Positions 19,896-31,511 of a stretch of DNA of 64,000 nt are shown one piece after another. A model generated the notes under the pieces. The model made no database searches, had not been told where the DNA came from, and worked only from the letters and a program-made list of their open reading frames with translations. Position 1 is the stretch's first letter, and every line of letters starts with the position of its first letter. Source of the stretch: Dallia pectoralis (lineage: Eukaryota > Chordata > Actinopteri > Esociformes > Umbridae); assembly GCA_029465975.1 (NCBI GenBank), contig CM055747.1, positions 10,391,390-10,455,389 of the forward strand. The letters run 5' to 3'. A program made the translations under genes and the position numbers.

Positions 19896-22528
19896 CTACA
19901 ATGTACAACAAATGTAACGTTTCAGTGTAACCACACACATTCCTGCAATTCTGTAAGCTACAATTGGATAGACATCTTGAAAGCTGAGGTGATGAACAAG
20001 ATTCACTTCCTTACAGGTTTCCAACAGAAAAGATCTGAGGTGCTCCAGGTACCAAGCATTATGTTTCTTGACAATAAAGTAAAGACTTCCTTCCAAGATC
20101 AATATCTATATGATCTCTACAAAGTCTGGGAGCCCTCCTGTAGAACCATACGTCAAGATCATCCCAGCTGAATACCTTGTTCCGTGGTATGTCACAGTGT
20201 TTGACAACTGTAAACTTGTTAGCTGAGGGAACAGTTTCTTTACAGACTCCTGGATGTCAACATGTAGTACTTCCAAAGGCAGAGATGACACTTTACTGAT
20301 TACCAGGGCAGGCTTAGCCACATTTCTTTGCCAATTGTAAGCCATCATTAGCTGATGTTTAGTTGAAAGTGACAGCAAGACATTCTTGAAATTGCTTGAG
20401 AACCTCACAACACGCTTGAAGAACTTATGCTTGGCCTCAAAGCGCATAGTCCACACTCCAACTAGAGGACCAAAGGCTTCTATGAGCGCAGGATAGTGCT
20501 CCAAAAAATGGTGTTTGGGTATCAATCTTAACTGAGGGAAAACTTCTTGCAGTCTATGACAATGTTCAGATATTTTTAGTTCAAGATAAGCCACACTTTC
20601 AACAGTGTGGAGAGGGGCCACAGAGAGCTCTACAATGTCCTTAAGGGTCATGAGAATTTGCCACGCTGGATCATCAGAGGGTATCTTTGGGCCAATGAGT
20701 AGTGGCAGTGACCTTATGAGTGCCCAGTTCTCATGGGCATTTCCTCCTATAGTACCATGACTACCAAAATGTACTGGGATGGACTGAGGGCAGTCAAGAT
20801 TGTCTGTAAACTTAAATTGCTTTATTAAGTCATTAAGTTCTGACAATGTGAAGTATTTGTTCTTAATGAAAGTATTCAGACAGTGTGCTAATTCTTTAGG
20901 GACAATGCCTTCAAATAGGTCGTGGAGTATGTCAGGAGGGTAACCTCTCACAAAACTGAAGTGACTCAGCTTCTTAGTCAGTGGGCAAGCTTTCTTGACT
21001 CCATAGCAATGAGGCAAGGCGGGGTCATCTTGTACAGTTTTGAGATGCAAGTTTTGACTTTCCTCTGTCCGAGGTGGAAATCCACCGCAGCGTACCTCCT
21101 TTTGAGAGTACTCAGTTTGAGATCCTAAGCAGAACCTGCATATGTAAGGACCAGTGAAGTTTTCAACAAGTCCACCAAGAGAGTGTGCACCAAGATTGTC
21201 TGCTGCCACACAATATACTGTGCCTTTTATGTTTTTTCCAGCACAGGCTACAAAAACTCCTTCTTGTTCAAAGACAGACAGATCTTTCAAGAGAGGCTCT
21301 AAAACAATAAGTAGCCAAATCTTTTAACATCAACGGCTTTGCATAGAATGGCCAAGTTTATTGCAGAAAGAGTAGAGCGCAGTCCAGGTGGTACATTTGC
21401 CAGGGTCCAATAAACTGCAGTGATCTTATGTTTTTTACGCGATGTCCCTAATGGGTTGCACACCTCAAAATCATCAACATAGAGAATCAACGCTATTCTT
21501 GGTTCATCTACAGCAAAAAATGGATTTTGTTTTAAATGTTTCCCATCTTGAAATGATTCATACTGAGTGGATGAGATTGTTTTTTTCAAAACCTCATGTG
21601 CAATATCCTTATTCGTCAAGATATGCTCTAAGGTCTGACGAATGGGCACATATTGAAAGCTGAGATTCTCCTGCAAATCAAGGATGTACTCTACTGGCTG
21701 GACAAATTCAAACTGCGTCTTGAAATACTGTCTTCTCTTATACACAGAACCAAAGGGTCCTTCTTCTCCCAGTGCCTTGCTTGTCGGGTGTGATTTGCAT
21801 ATTTCCACCACCAATTCATTAACAATGTCCTCCTCCAAAGCACAATTATACCTTTTCAAACTTGCATCGACAAGCTGACGAACTACTGGAGCAGAAACGG
21901 TATATATAAAATGAAGCTCCTCCACCAAATCATCAATACATTTCCCGGAAACGTTGTGCACACTTTCCAACTTCAAGAGAAGTGAGCCAATTCTTTGTTG
22001 AATTTCATCTGATATATCCACTGGAGGATCTATAATGGTATCATCATGATCACAATCACCTGGGACTAAAAGATGTGTTTCATTCGGTAAAGTTTGGTGT
22101 TCACCAATGACTTCTGACTTTAAGTCTTCAAGTGAATGAGGGTTGTGCTTCCTGCTTTTATGTACAAAAATTTTTCCATATACATTGGTCTTAAATGTAC
22201 AGCCAACAAAAACACACTCTACAGTTTCATGACTCCTTAGGTGATTGCCAAGGTGTTGTAAAAATCCTTTTTCAGTGGGATATTTATCTGAGCAAATTAC
22301 ACATGTGAAAGAGAGGACTACTCCTGGCCCCTTAGCTTCATCCTCTACATGATACCTTGACAAATGTGTGCGGAGGGCACTTAATGTTTTAAAGGAACAT
22401 GGACAATCATAATCAAGACAAGGTACCGAATTTCCTATCTCAAACGTTCTGTGCTGTAATCTGTAATGCTGCAAAAGATCACCTCTTGTTGTTGCTTTGA
22501 AGCCACAGACCTTACACTGCCATCTCAT
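19896..22528 (-). pseudogene. C2H2-finger + DDE transposase-like gene
   Basis: Begins MRWQCKVCGFKATTRG at 22528, ten bases into an exon with acceptor TTTTCCAAAG. Residues 1-130 hold four C2H2-type fingers (for example CKVCGF...HYRLQH and CDY-type CLDYDCPCSF...HLSRYH). Around residue 345 the block LILYVDDFEVCNPLG, near 442 the block AADNLGAHSLGG, and near 537 PPDILHDLFEGIVP give a D, D, E-like pattern expected of an RNase H-fold transposase, similar to tnp2/CACTA proteins. Two lesions are visible: a one-base frameshift at about 21300, and an in-frame TAG at 20106-20108 after PDFVEII. The protein ends TLKRYICCTL at 19896. About 877 codons in all; this copy is inactive. Confidence 0.7.
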
Positions 22529-23357
22529 TTGGCGACACCTTTGGAAAACACAAAGTTTTAGATATGAGAAGTGAAAATCATCCCCATGTGAGAAATAAAA
22601 TGAATTCATGCGAAATATTAGATCCTGGATATTTTAATGAGGGGAAAGGAGTTGATGTCATTTAAAGGATTTTGTTTTGATATAGTTTTTCTACAAAATA
22701 AGTTAAATTATCTGACTAATTGTTATTCTAAGTAGTATTTAAAAAAAAGTGTCAGAGTGCTCTGAGACAGTGTCCGCTGAAGGCGCCGAAATGTAATGCA
22801 GAACTCCCAAATAAAAATACACAAATTGAAATAGCTTTCAGGATGAGCAACATGATGATATTCTAAAGAATAAAGTAACGGTAGTGGCCACTGTTTGATT
22901 CGGTAAAAGTGGACTAATTTCGGTAAAAATTTAACTTGAATGACAAGCTAGCTAGTTAACAAGTTATTCATGACCAGTCATCTTTATGTTAAATGGTCAT
23001 TTTTTCCAATGGCTCACAAAACTCTAACTATCAAACTAAACACCTATTCTGTTACTAAAATGTTCAGAAACTTTTAGTATACGGTTTAGCTGTAAAATGA
23101 GAAATGAAGTTTGTGCGAAATTAAGCTCCCCCTCCTGATGCTGCTAACGTTATGTTAAGTGCTAGCTAATAGCTAAAAGTTTGACGGACATTACCACACT
23201 AAAATGAACAGATTTACGCATGACAATAAATAAAATTGCGGCTCTATAACGTAACATTGTTAATAGACTGACTTCACGTGTGTTTAGCTAGATATGTTAC
23301 CTTCACATTTAAACATTTACAAGTTACAACAATAGTGACAGAGAAAAGTTACGTTAC

Positions 23358-23450
23358 CTGCCCGGGAAGACGAGCTCCACACACCGGAAGTAAAGCCAAT
23401 GGATTGAACGGATGTGCTGCACGTGCCGTGCGAAAAATCCGATGCTCATC
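23358..23450 (-). other. Probable 5' non-coding exon of the transposase gene
   Basis: On the minus strand, CTTCCCGGGCAG is followed by GTAACG, a good donor at 23357-23356, in a locally GC-rich patch upstream of the coding exon acceptor at 22539. The upstream limit is not determined. Confidence 0.4.
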
Positions 23451-24191
23451 CAGCGATAACCCCCAATATGTATCTTTATGGAACCTTAATATAAAACCCA
23501 TGTACTTAATTACGCAATTTCAGGAAAACATACTCAGGAAATATGTGAATTCCTCCAAAATGTATAATGCGGTGGGCATATTATAGCGCAACAAAACCAC
23601 ACTACTACAATAATATATAGCCTTGCCAACAGAAGCCAACTTTGTGTTGCTGCTGTCGTCTCTTTTTCTGTGGTAACTTATTTTATATTGTAATATGCCA
23701 CTACATGCGTTCTTCTTTCTAGCCCAGTGATAACAAAATAAGTTGTCTTACCTTAGTCAACCAGTTAAATTTTGCAAGATGAGCAATGTGGAAGTAGAAA
23801 AACATTCACTGTCTGTACTCTTTTAAAATGTCTTGTGGTTAGATGGCCTACTGCATTTAAAAAAGACGCACTTTGACAGGAAGTGCTCTTCAATTAAAAT
23901 TCACCTGATTAAATTAATTTGAATTCACTTAATATTCTCTTTATTTGGGATTAGATAAATATAATACTTGTGTTTTAATTAACTAAAATGGGTGGATTTT
24001 ATTCCAAACATTTTTATTTGAAATGTAATTAAATATTTGCCTCAAAATCAAAAACACAATCATATTGAGTATATTTTACCTAAAACATTAATTCAAATCT
24101 ACATGACCACAGAATCATTTTTTACAGTGTGGGACTTTTAAGGTTTACATATTAATGATCTAATTTTGAAAATGTAATTGTCCTCTACAAG

Positions 24192-24270
24192 CCAGATGGT
24201 GTCTGCAACCATACTCCTCCTACCATCTCTTTTTAAAGAAAATGCGGCTCATCTCTTGGTGATGGATAAG
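24192..24270 (+). other. Orphan exon-like segment
   Basis: Acceptor CCTCTACAAG, then a 79-nt open segment encoding MVSATILLLPSLFKEN and LLVMDK, then donor GTTAGT. The LLLPSLFKEN words resemble C-terminal parts of fish SAMD3-like or transposon-derived families. It lies 60 bp outside the CACTG element on the opposite strand, possibly the scrap of another copy. Confidence 0.3.
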
Positions 24271-24437
24271 GTTAGTTCCTTAGAAATGTCTTCCATTATC
24301 AACAGCAATAAAGATTAATGGCTCTGTCTATCAGAGCTACATTACCTGAATCTACTTAGCAACAATGATTAAATGTCCATGCGCATGCGCAAGACTCTCA
24401 ATTGCGTTTCAGCAAACTGCTGTTATAGCGCGTGCAA

Positions 24438-24462
24438 ATATATATATATATATATATATATA
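24438..24462. repeat. (TA)n microsatellite
   Basis: About 12 TA units. Simple repeat, no further signal. Confidence 0.95.
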
Positions 24463-24584
24463 CGAACAATGCATACATTACAAACTGGCTGTTTGGGTAA
24501 CAGATCACTACAATGATAGTTGCCTGTATTCAAATCTAACAAATGTTATACCCGCATTCAGCCTACGTAATAATAGCTACTGAT

Positions 24585-24860
24585 AGGGTTGCCAACTGTC
24601 CCGAATTAGGCGGGACGTCCTGAATTTTGAGCCTAATTAATTTGTCCCGCACGGGACCTCACGTGTCCCGTTTTTTGACGACTACGCTGATCTAACCACT
24701 GATTCAACATCAGCAGTGCTTAATCTGATCACGATGACACTTGAGATTGAGAATGATCACTGACAGGGCGACACCTCACACCTGACCTATCATCATCATC
24801 ATCCAATCACATATCGCACAGCCAGCCCCCCTCTCACGCGCATCAGTATACGTTAAGTAA
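24585..24860. mobile_element. hAT-type terminal sequence, probable
   Basis: AGGGTTGCCAACTGTCCCG, followed by GGGACGTCCTG and GTCCCGCACGGGAC, resembles one end of a family of fish hAT elements whose ends begin AGGGTTGCCAAC. The BED-finger fragment at 25.9-26.2 kb may belong to the same copy, split by the THAP element. Confidence 0.35.
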
Positions 24861-24865
24861 ATGCG

Positions 24866-25840
24866 CCCTTCGCTAAGCCACGCCCGAAAACCGCCACAGG
24901 CCAATCGTGGTTTAGCAACCGTAACTAGGCGCAGGAGGTCTGTCAAGCTTTCGAGCAAGGGAAACATGCCAACGCGTTGTGCTTATGGATTGTGTAAATC
25001 TTATACCCGATATCCTAAAAGTTTGGACGGGGAGGTGGATTTTTTTACTTTCCCAAAACCTATAACCCAAGGGGAGAAATGCCGGGCGTGGACGGAGGCT
25101 CACTGACATACTTTAAAATACTTGTGAGTACCCCAATCCAATCGCGGCTCTCCCGGTATTAGGTCTAAGGACCGAACATCATGGGGCTTGCCGGAGATCT
25201 CCAAGGAAAAGGTTGGTATGCGAACTTAATCAGTTCATTAACAGTACAGTAGTCATGTGCTCACTATAAGTACACTTTATTTGGGCAGCGAGATGTATTA
25301 CAGAACACACATGCTCTCATGCTTTATACTTTATATTGGTCTCCGCATACGGTTTTTATTTGCTTTTTTAGGGACAACTACCGATGATATGTAAGCAGTA
25401 GCCTGGCGCGCTAAAATATAAGCGGTAGAATGTTAGCATTGTAAAGTGGTCAAGCAAATGGCTTATTCCACAAGATTTGTTAGATTATATTCACTTACCA
25501 TGTTGTGCATGAACATAGCTGTTCCTCAATGTATGTGTTTCCCACTTGAATGGTTAGCGTATGCAGCTGCTGCTTGCGCTGGGACCTAGGCTTTAGCTTC
25601 AATTTGAAAGACGTTATTCTCTAATCGGTTGCATATTATGTCGTATATATATCCCTAGAATGCATACTGCAGCCCCTTTTGTCTTGCTCTTTAAGATATT
25701 TCACCTGTTCGCCAAAAATGACTAAATATCTCATTGGGGATCTCTGACACCGGTGCATACATACTGCAATAGACGTGCCAGGCTCGAAAGCTTGCCAGGC
25801 GTAGCAACAGTAACTAAGGAAGGCGTGGCTAAGCGAAGGG
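24866..25840 (+). mobile_element. THAP-bearing DNA transposon, internally deleted
   Basis: Left end CCCTTCGCTAAGCCACGCC (24866-24884) is matched in inverted orientation by GGCGTGGCTAAGCGAAGGG (25822-25840), 18 of 19. Further in, CAAGCTTTCGAGC (24945-24957) pairs with GCTCGAAAGCTTG (25783-25795), so the terminal repeats are about 90 bp long with a diverged middle. The unit is about 975 bp and starts with a THAP-type frame, so it is probably a deletion derivative of a THAP-transposase element (ISL2EU- or P-like). The target duplication is not clear. Confidence 0.65.
24966..25106 (+). pseudogene. Truncated THAP-type zinc finger
   Basis: MPTRCAYGLCKSYTRYP at 24966, then FFTFPKP and KCRAWTEAH, then TGA. 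It has the C-x4-C start, the FxxFPKP core and the Trp of the THAP DNA-binding domain, but only about the first half. The second Cys-His pair and any catalytic domain are absent. It lies inside a terminal-repeat-bounded unit, so it is transposon-derived. Confidence 0.6.
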
Positions 25841-25899
25841 TCAATTCCACACACACACATAAAGAACGTTGTTCAGTCTATAATCGATTTGGCATGTGG

Positions 25900-26188
25900 A
25901 TAAAACAGCAAATATGTTTAATACTGCAAAAAAGACTGTGCAGCTACAATAAACATTGGGAAGAAAAAAATACATGGATTAAGCCCGTCAGCAGTGACGC
26001 AACAAGCCTTCTGTACTTTATTTCGCAGGGAATTTTCAGTTGCCCATGGAGGTGAGAATGACTTGAATAAACATGCTTCCGCAGAAATGCACAAGAAGGC
26101 CACATTAGCTAAAGGTGCAAGCAATATCTGTGGATTCTTCGGGGTAACTACTGTGGAAACTGACAAAATAGCGGGAAGCGAAGCCTAA
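25900..26188 (+). pseudogene. hAT BED/TTF-finger fragment
   Basis: Across two frames the sequence encodes CSYNKHWEEKNTWIKPVSSD, then AFCTLFRREFSVAHGGEN and LNKHASAEMHKKATL. This is the BED-type finger that opens a family of fish hAT transposases. In this copy the second Cys of the CxxC pair is Phe (CTLF) and there is a frame change near 25995, so the finger is dead. The frame ends at 26188 without a transposase core. Confidence 0.55.
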
Positions 26189-26472
26189 AAATCAAACTGT
26201 AGGCTTATTTTGCACAAAACCAGCCCACCTTTTGGGCTGGCAAATGTTAACGCCAAAGAAACGGGTTCAGCTAACGTTATTCAGACGAAAATCGCTCATC
26301 TCTCTGATAAAGAAAAGCAACGCTATTACAATAGAATTGATATTTTGCATTTTGACCCGTATTTACTTCCAGGTAATAATAATAATAATTTCGGTCTGCT
26401 CTCAATTTTTTTTGAGGTATGACAAAGCGATCCATTTTTAGCTTCAAACTAACTGTAGTGTGTAGCTGCTTC

Positions 26473-27115
26473 TAGAGGTCAGCTACCCGACCTGAGCCCG
26501 ACGGGTCCCAAAAAATGTTCGGGTTTCGGGTGGGGTTTAGGGTAATGTTTAATGAACAGCCTCGGATTTGGGTCGGGTTCGGGTTTGTAAGTAAGAAAAA
26601 CTAAAAAGGCTATATATAGTTTGCGTGCCGTCACCGTGTGCTTTGCCTGCTTGCTGTGGTGACCGGCACGCGAGACGAGAGAGAGAAAGTACATGCGTGC
26701 GCAGATGTGCAATGTGCACTGCATACCATAGGCTACACACAGACACAGGCGCTCGCTCTCTAGCTCTCTCTCTCGCACTCTCTCTCACTCTCTCTCTCGT
26801 TCTCTCTCTCTCTCAAAAAATAAAATAATATATAAAGGTATTATTTATTTTATCATTATATCACAAAACTGTTTTGCGCATGTGCTACTGCTCTTGCGCG
26901 CTATTTCAGTCACAACACAGGTTATTTGTTTACCGTTTCAAGCAATCATTAAATAGAACATAATGCAAGAAAATGTTTTGATGTAAGAAATAGAGTGGAC
27001 CTCGGGGTCAGGTCTGGTTCGGGATTAACATGTAAATGTAACTGTCGGGTCGGGTTAAATGATCGCGGGTACGGGCCGGGTTCGGGCTTCAGTTTAAAGC
27101 CGGTGCAGACCTCTA
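26473..27115. mobile_element. hAT-like non-autonomous element with CGGGTTCGGG ends
   Basis: The left end TAGAGGTCAGC and the right end (inverted) TAGAGGTCTGC match 10 of 11. Both subterminal regions are rich in GGGTCGGGTTCGGG words in opposite orientation. The interior holds a CT-rich microsatellite (26755-26815) that produces Arg/Glu-rich chance frames. No transposase is encoded. Confidence 0.55.
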
Positions 27116-27329
27116 AGCAGCTCTATCGGGCTCGCGGCAGCGCCTTGAACGCAATGACGCAAGGCACAGCGACGTTCGCGAGGTGCAGCGACGTTCATGG
27201 GGTGTCGCAGTGATTTTTATGTTTATATTTCTTATACGTTTGTTTATCATTTTTAAATGTCGAATAAATTATTAATTATTATTATTCTGCGCAGTTTGAA
27301 GAGAAACAATTTTTAATCTTTATTTATAT

Positions 27330-27433
27330 AATTGTTTTAATCAGGAAGGGGGTGGGGGGTCAAATGGGGGGTCAAGGTGTTTTTTGGGATGGTCTTGAGA
27401 CCCCCCAAGACCCCCCCTGGCGCCGCCGGTGCT
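27330..27433. mobile_element. hAT terminal fragment
   Basis: GTCAAATGGGGGGTCAAGG, TTGGGATGGTCTTGAGACC and a GGCGCCGCCGGTG end form the familiar 3' terminus of a fish hAT family. Only the end is present. It directly abuts the SWIM-YqaJ pseudogene. Confidence 0.5.
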
Positions 27434-27439
27434 TCCGAA

Positions 27440-29960
27440 TCAACTACTGACCCCGCTGAAATCTGTCGTTAACTTGCCAAACATGTCTTTTGGCGACATT
27501 TACATTTACCTCGTCCAAAATCCTTCTCCATACACCGGGGAGTCCCTTAAGGCATACAAGAGCACTGAAGCGTACATGTATTTTAAATCAGGATGGGTGA
27601 ATGATCCTCGAGTTTATCATCTGGAGATGAAGACACTTTTCTTATTTACAGGAAAGGTAAGATATTTGTTTACTAAACTTTACTAGCTACGCTAACTACG
27701 TGGTGCTCATAGACTGTATAAAGATAGGTGGTGCTAGATAGGTAGCAAAGCTAGCTAGGATAATAATTAACAATTGCCAATGGAATTTTGTTTTTTGAAG
27801 CTGACCTTACGTTTGTTGGCGAAAACATAATGTAGAAAATAGCTATGAGTTGTAGATAATGTTATATATGTTGAATATAAATATCATGGATTAATCTGGC
27901 TGTATTGCTAAATTTATAATTCTCAATTTGTTTTTCAAACTTAAGGTTAAGCATTCCCAAAACATTTCTGTGACCCCAACACATCCCTGGATCAAAGTCC
28001 AAGAGGATGGGACAGTACTTATGGCTCATTGCACCTGTAAGGCAGGCCTAGGAGAGGTCTGCTCTCATGCAGCAGCTCTTTTGTACTCTGTGTTGGCTGC
28101 TGCTGTTATTAAAAACGGTCAGGCTTGCACCGAGAAGCCCTGTGCTTGGGCTCAGACAATTATGAACTCTGTCAGAGGGGTTCCATATGAAGAGATCTGC
28201 AACATCAGTTTCTCTCATAAACAAGAGCCATGTTCAAGCCGTGAAGATCAAGGTCCTGGTTGTCCTGATATCAGACCATCAGATACAGACTGTCAAGCAT
28301 TCTTTGATGCGCTTCAAAATAGTGAATTGCAGGAGTCTAAACCAAAGAAGAGTGCCATCCTCTCTGTCATTGAGGGCCACTCCCACAGGTAAGATACACA
28401 GAGAGACTGAAGAGCTATTTTGTGGCTTGCACATAATACCTCACAACTCATCTCAGTTATGACAGTTATGACAGGGGGGGGGAAACATGGGCTAATTATA
28501 AGTATTAGTATGTATTAGTAAGTATTATAGTATTATGAGTATTACTACAGGACTAGAATATTTAACTGTACATTTGTACTTTGGTCACTTTAAATAGTCG
28601 ATACACTATATATTGTCACTTAAAATGTCTTGTTTCTGTTTCTCTCTCACAGGTACATCCCAAAGGTGATGCAACTGGACTTGCCAGCTCCTCTTTCCAC
28701 ATTGTACTCAAGCACCTGGCTGGAGATGGACTTTCCCTTGCTGCTGGTTGAGAGTACCAAGGTCTTTGATGATCTACATCTAACAAAGCAACAGGTAAAC
28801 ATTATAAACATTCTCCTTTTAGTTTGCCTACTTCAATTGTATTGGAGTGTAATATGATCAAGCTGTTTTGGTACAACTCTTAATGTATCAGTTCATGTGA
28901 AATGAATGATAAGCCTTTCATTTTGAAAGTATTCCTATGGATGATTTTCTTGAATGTAATCAGTTTTAGTCAATCTATACTCTTCAGTGGTAGGTTAATC
29001 TCTAAATAGTCATGTGTCACTAACCTTTTCCCCCAGTGTTTGATAGTTGAGGAGGAGACAAGGGAGCAAAGTAAATCTAGAGTATGGTTTGATCAGAGGC
29101 CAGGAAGAGTTACAGCGTCAGTTTTCAGTGAGTCAGCCAGAGCAGGCGCACCTGCGACGAATTTGATATCCCCGTGCTTCTCGGTTCTCCACTGAGGCAA
29201 CAAGGTACATCGATAACAGAACAGTTTCATAGGAGAGCTATTCATAGGCCTACTTTGCTAGACAACCCTGCATAAAGCAAGATTAATAGGTCTAGTTTGT
29301 TCTAAGGCTTACAGCTTATATACAATAGTGCTTATAAGTTTGTGAAGCCACTGTTTATAAGCCAGTAAATTAATGCTTTTTTTAAATTGTCATAATGCAA
29401 CACCTGGTAAATGATAGACATGTTCACATTTTAATGTGAGCGCTTGTAGAACACGATGTGAGAACTTGCAGAACAAAAAATATTCACTTATGTTTCACTT
29501 AAAAATATTCACACGTGATATGAATTTGAAGTCACACAAAAGAAAAGAAAAACACTGTCAATAGAGCTTGCATCACAAAGTGGCAAATCTGTGCGCCTCG
29601 ACTTTTGCATTACATGTTTGCAGCTGTCGTGTTCATGTACATAACAATCTACACATTTGTGAATATTCTTTTTCTGTGACAGCTGTGTAAACATTTCTAC
29701 AAGTGCAAATTTTGAAGTACAGATTTATTGTTCTGCAAGTTCTCACATCGTATTCTACAAGCTCTCACATTTTGCACCATATTTACCTGCATGCTTACCT
29801 TCCAATCTTTGTCAGATGGGGTCAACAAAAGGAGGACAGAGCAAGGGAAAGCTATGTTGCTATGATGCAAGACCACCATGAAGACTTCCAGTTGAGAGCA
29901 TCAGGGTTCATCATCACCTGACGGTGTGGTAGCCTGCAATTGACATAGAAAAACCAGGAA
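27440..29960 (+). pseudogene. SWIM zinc finger + YqaJ-type nuclease gene, decayed
   Basis: Exons read from splice signals: about 27440-27656, 27946-28388, 28653-28794, 29037-29127 and 29816 to about 29960. Exon 1 has FGDIYIYLVQNPSPYTGESL and the start of exon 2 has HCTCKAGLGEVCSHAAALLY, a SWIM finger (CxCx-nCxH). Exon 4 has EEETREQSKSRVWFDQRPGR and exon 5 has WGQQKEDRARESYV, then, after a deletion and frame change, SPDGVVAC. These are successive blocks of the YqaJ/lambda-exonuclease-like family as found in fish transposon-type genes. An exon between the fourth and fifth is missing and the catalytic end is lost. Such genes accompany THAP/ISL2EU-type elements, which fits the THAP scraps nearby. 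Inactive. Confidence 0.65.
29433..29774. mobile_element. MITE with about 43-bp terminal inverted repeats
   Basis: AATGTGAGCGCTTGTAGAAC...GATGTGAGAACTTGCAGAAC (29433-29475) pairs with GTTCTGCAAGTTCTCACATC...CTACAAGCTCTCACATT (29730-29774). Secondary inverted words (AATATTCAC / GTGAATATT) lie further in. It sits in the intron where one exon of the SWIM-YqaJ gene is missing. Confidence 0.75.
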
Positions 29961-29979
29961 CTGCACCCTCACTGAAAGC

Positions 29980-30694
29980 TGCAAGGATTCCTCATTCTCT
30001 CTTGGCATAGGAGAGGACGGGGTCATGGCACTTATCTTGAAGAGTTCTCATTTAATTTGCTATCTCTGTGATTGTAGAGGCTGGAACAAGATACTTAGCT
30101 TGAAGCTCTAAATAAAAAAGTGCCAGGTTATCTGAAGATCAATCATGAACTGGGTCAACATCAGTCACAACGTTTTGTATTGTGTCACAGGAGCATGCAG
30201 TTTCTGTTGCTTGTGCTCCATCTACAAGGATAGAAGTCTCCGCCACTTCACAAATGGGAACAGGTGCTAATTGAGTAGCATCTCACTGTTTGTGATATCT
30301 GGAGATATAAGAGCAGAAGGATGACTTCACACTAAAAGTTTTGGAGCTTTCTTGAAAAGGACATTTTATTTTCAGACCATCTTGAATGTGGCCATTTAAG
30401 TGAGATACCAGCCCTTTCAAACTTACAAATTCTCGGCTGCAGAAATCCCATGAACACATTAAATCTATACCCACATTTTTTTTGCTGTGCCCTTCTTTCA
30501 AGATGAACTCAGAAAACAGAAAAACAATTGTATGAAGAAACACTTCTTCCACAACCTGAATAACAACATGGAAATGTTACATGATGATTATGTCTGTGTG
30601 ATCTGCAGTGCCTCACATGTGCATTTACAGAGGCACTTTCAAACCTACAAATATCACAAGTAAACATAATACCGGCTGAAAGCAAGATTATATA
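29980..30694 (-). pseudogene. Second copy of a C2H2-finger transposase-like gene, 5' part
   Basis: Acceptor CTTGCTTTCAG is followed by MFTCDICRFESASVNAHVRH, then CCYSGCGRSVSSY, a frame change near 30510, then CSWDFCSREFVSLKGLVSHL and a degenerate finger. Beyond the stop, the minus strand continues with LALFYLELQAKYLVPASTI, matching in position the helical block after the fingers of the gene at 22528. It is cut off at about 29980, where the convergent SWIM-YqaJ remnant ends. A donor-like GTAAGTCTGG near 31186 may end its 5' exon, and CTGTAAAAAAT near 31369 resembles the end of the CACTG element. Confidence 0.55.
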
Positions 30695-31367
30695 TATAAA
30701 ATAGATACTTATTGCCATGGCTATGAAAACACATGAATCAAAGTTCGCTAGCTATAATGCTAGGGTGGTCCGACATGCTAAATGTTTTCAATCAGCGCCA
30801 TTATGACAAATTCAAGAAGGCGCCAAAACGCAGGGTATTGCTAACAAAAGTCAACTACTCGTTAGCTAGCTTAATTAGCTAAAGGAGACGTTGCTTTTTT
30901 TGCACCATTCACTTAAACACATCTACGCTAGTCGAATTGCATATAACAAACAAGTAAAACATCAGCTGCCAAAATGTTCGCGCCCAATATAAGTACAGTT
31001 GTTTCAACACAGCAGTAACCAATCGCATACCGAGTAGGACAAAGTGCAGAATTAGGTTGCAGTACAACAATAAAGCTAAGAATTTAAATTAAAAAATCTA
31101 TCAATAACCAAGCAAAAAGGTTTTGAATATTACAACAGAGGTATTTGCAAGCATCAAATCCAACAAGCAATGATTTTCCAGACTTACCAAAATTGCAAGT
31201 GAGGAGTAATGGCGGCAGTAGTAGATTTTTCTGAATCCTCGTAGCTACTACCCAGAATGCAACTTGCGCCCGGTTAAATACAGTAAATTACACGTAAAGC
31301 TGAAAAACTGAATTTTTCCGTTGGAGAAGTAAGGATTTTTGCCTGTTATATTACGGATATTTTTTAC

Positions 31368-31511
31368 AGCTAGCACATAACATAGTAATAGCACATATCG
31401 ATAGTAATCATAGTAAGCTAGCAAATAACATAGTAATAGCACATATCGATAGTAATCATAGTAAGCTAGCACATAACATAGTAATAGCACATAACGATAG
31501 TTATCATAGTA
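31368..31511. repeat. 48-bp tandem repeat, three units
   Basis: AGCTAGCACATAACATAGTAA starts at 31368, 31416 and 31464, and the next unit begins at 31512 (period 48). Each contains ATCGATAGT-like words. Confidence 0.9.

Larger units (their letters stand above)
16427..24129 (-). mobile_element. 7.7-kb EnSpm/CACTA-like DNA transposon with two genes
   Basis: Left end CACTGTAAAAAAAGAT (16427) and right end, read from 24129 on the minus strand, CACTGTAAAAAATGAT: 15 of 16 bases match. Both begin with the CACTG typical of EnSpm/CACTA elements. The dinucleotide TG flanks both ends (16425-16426 and 24130-24131), fitting the 2-3-bp duplications of this superfamily. Subterminal DNA on both sides carries TACTCAAT-type words. 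All coding sequence inside is on the minus strand: a 5' non-coding exon near 23.4 kb, a finger-DDE protein (22528-19896) and a spliced second gene (19760-17200). Both genes carry disabling lesions. The superfamily call is by motif only. Confidence 0.68.

Noticed and set aside
26549..26828. Arg/Glu- and Leu/Ser-rich frames
   Set aside because: Translation of the CT microsatellite.
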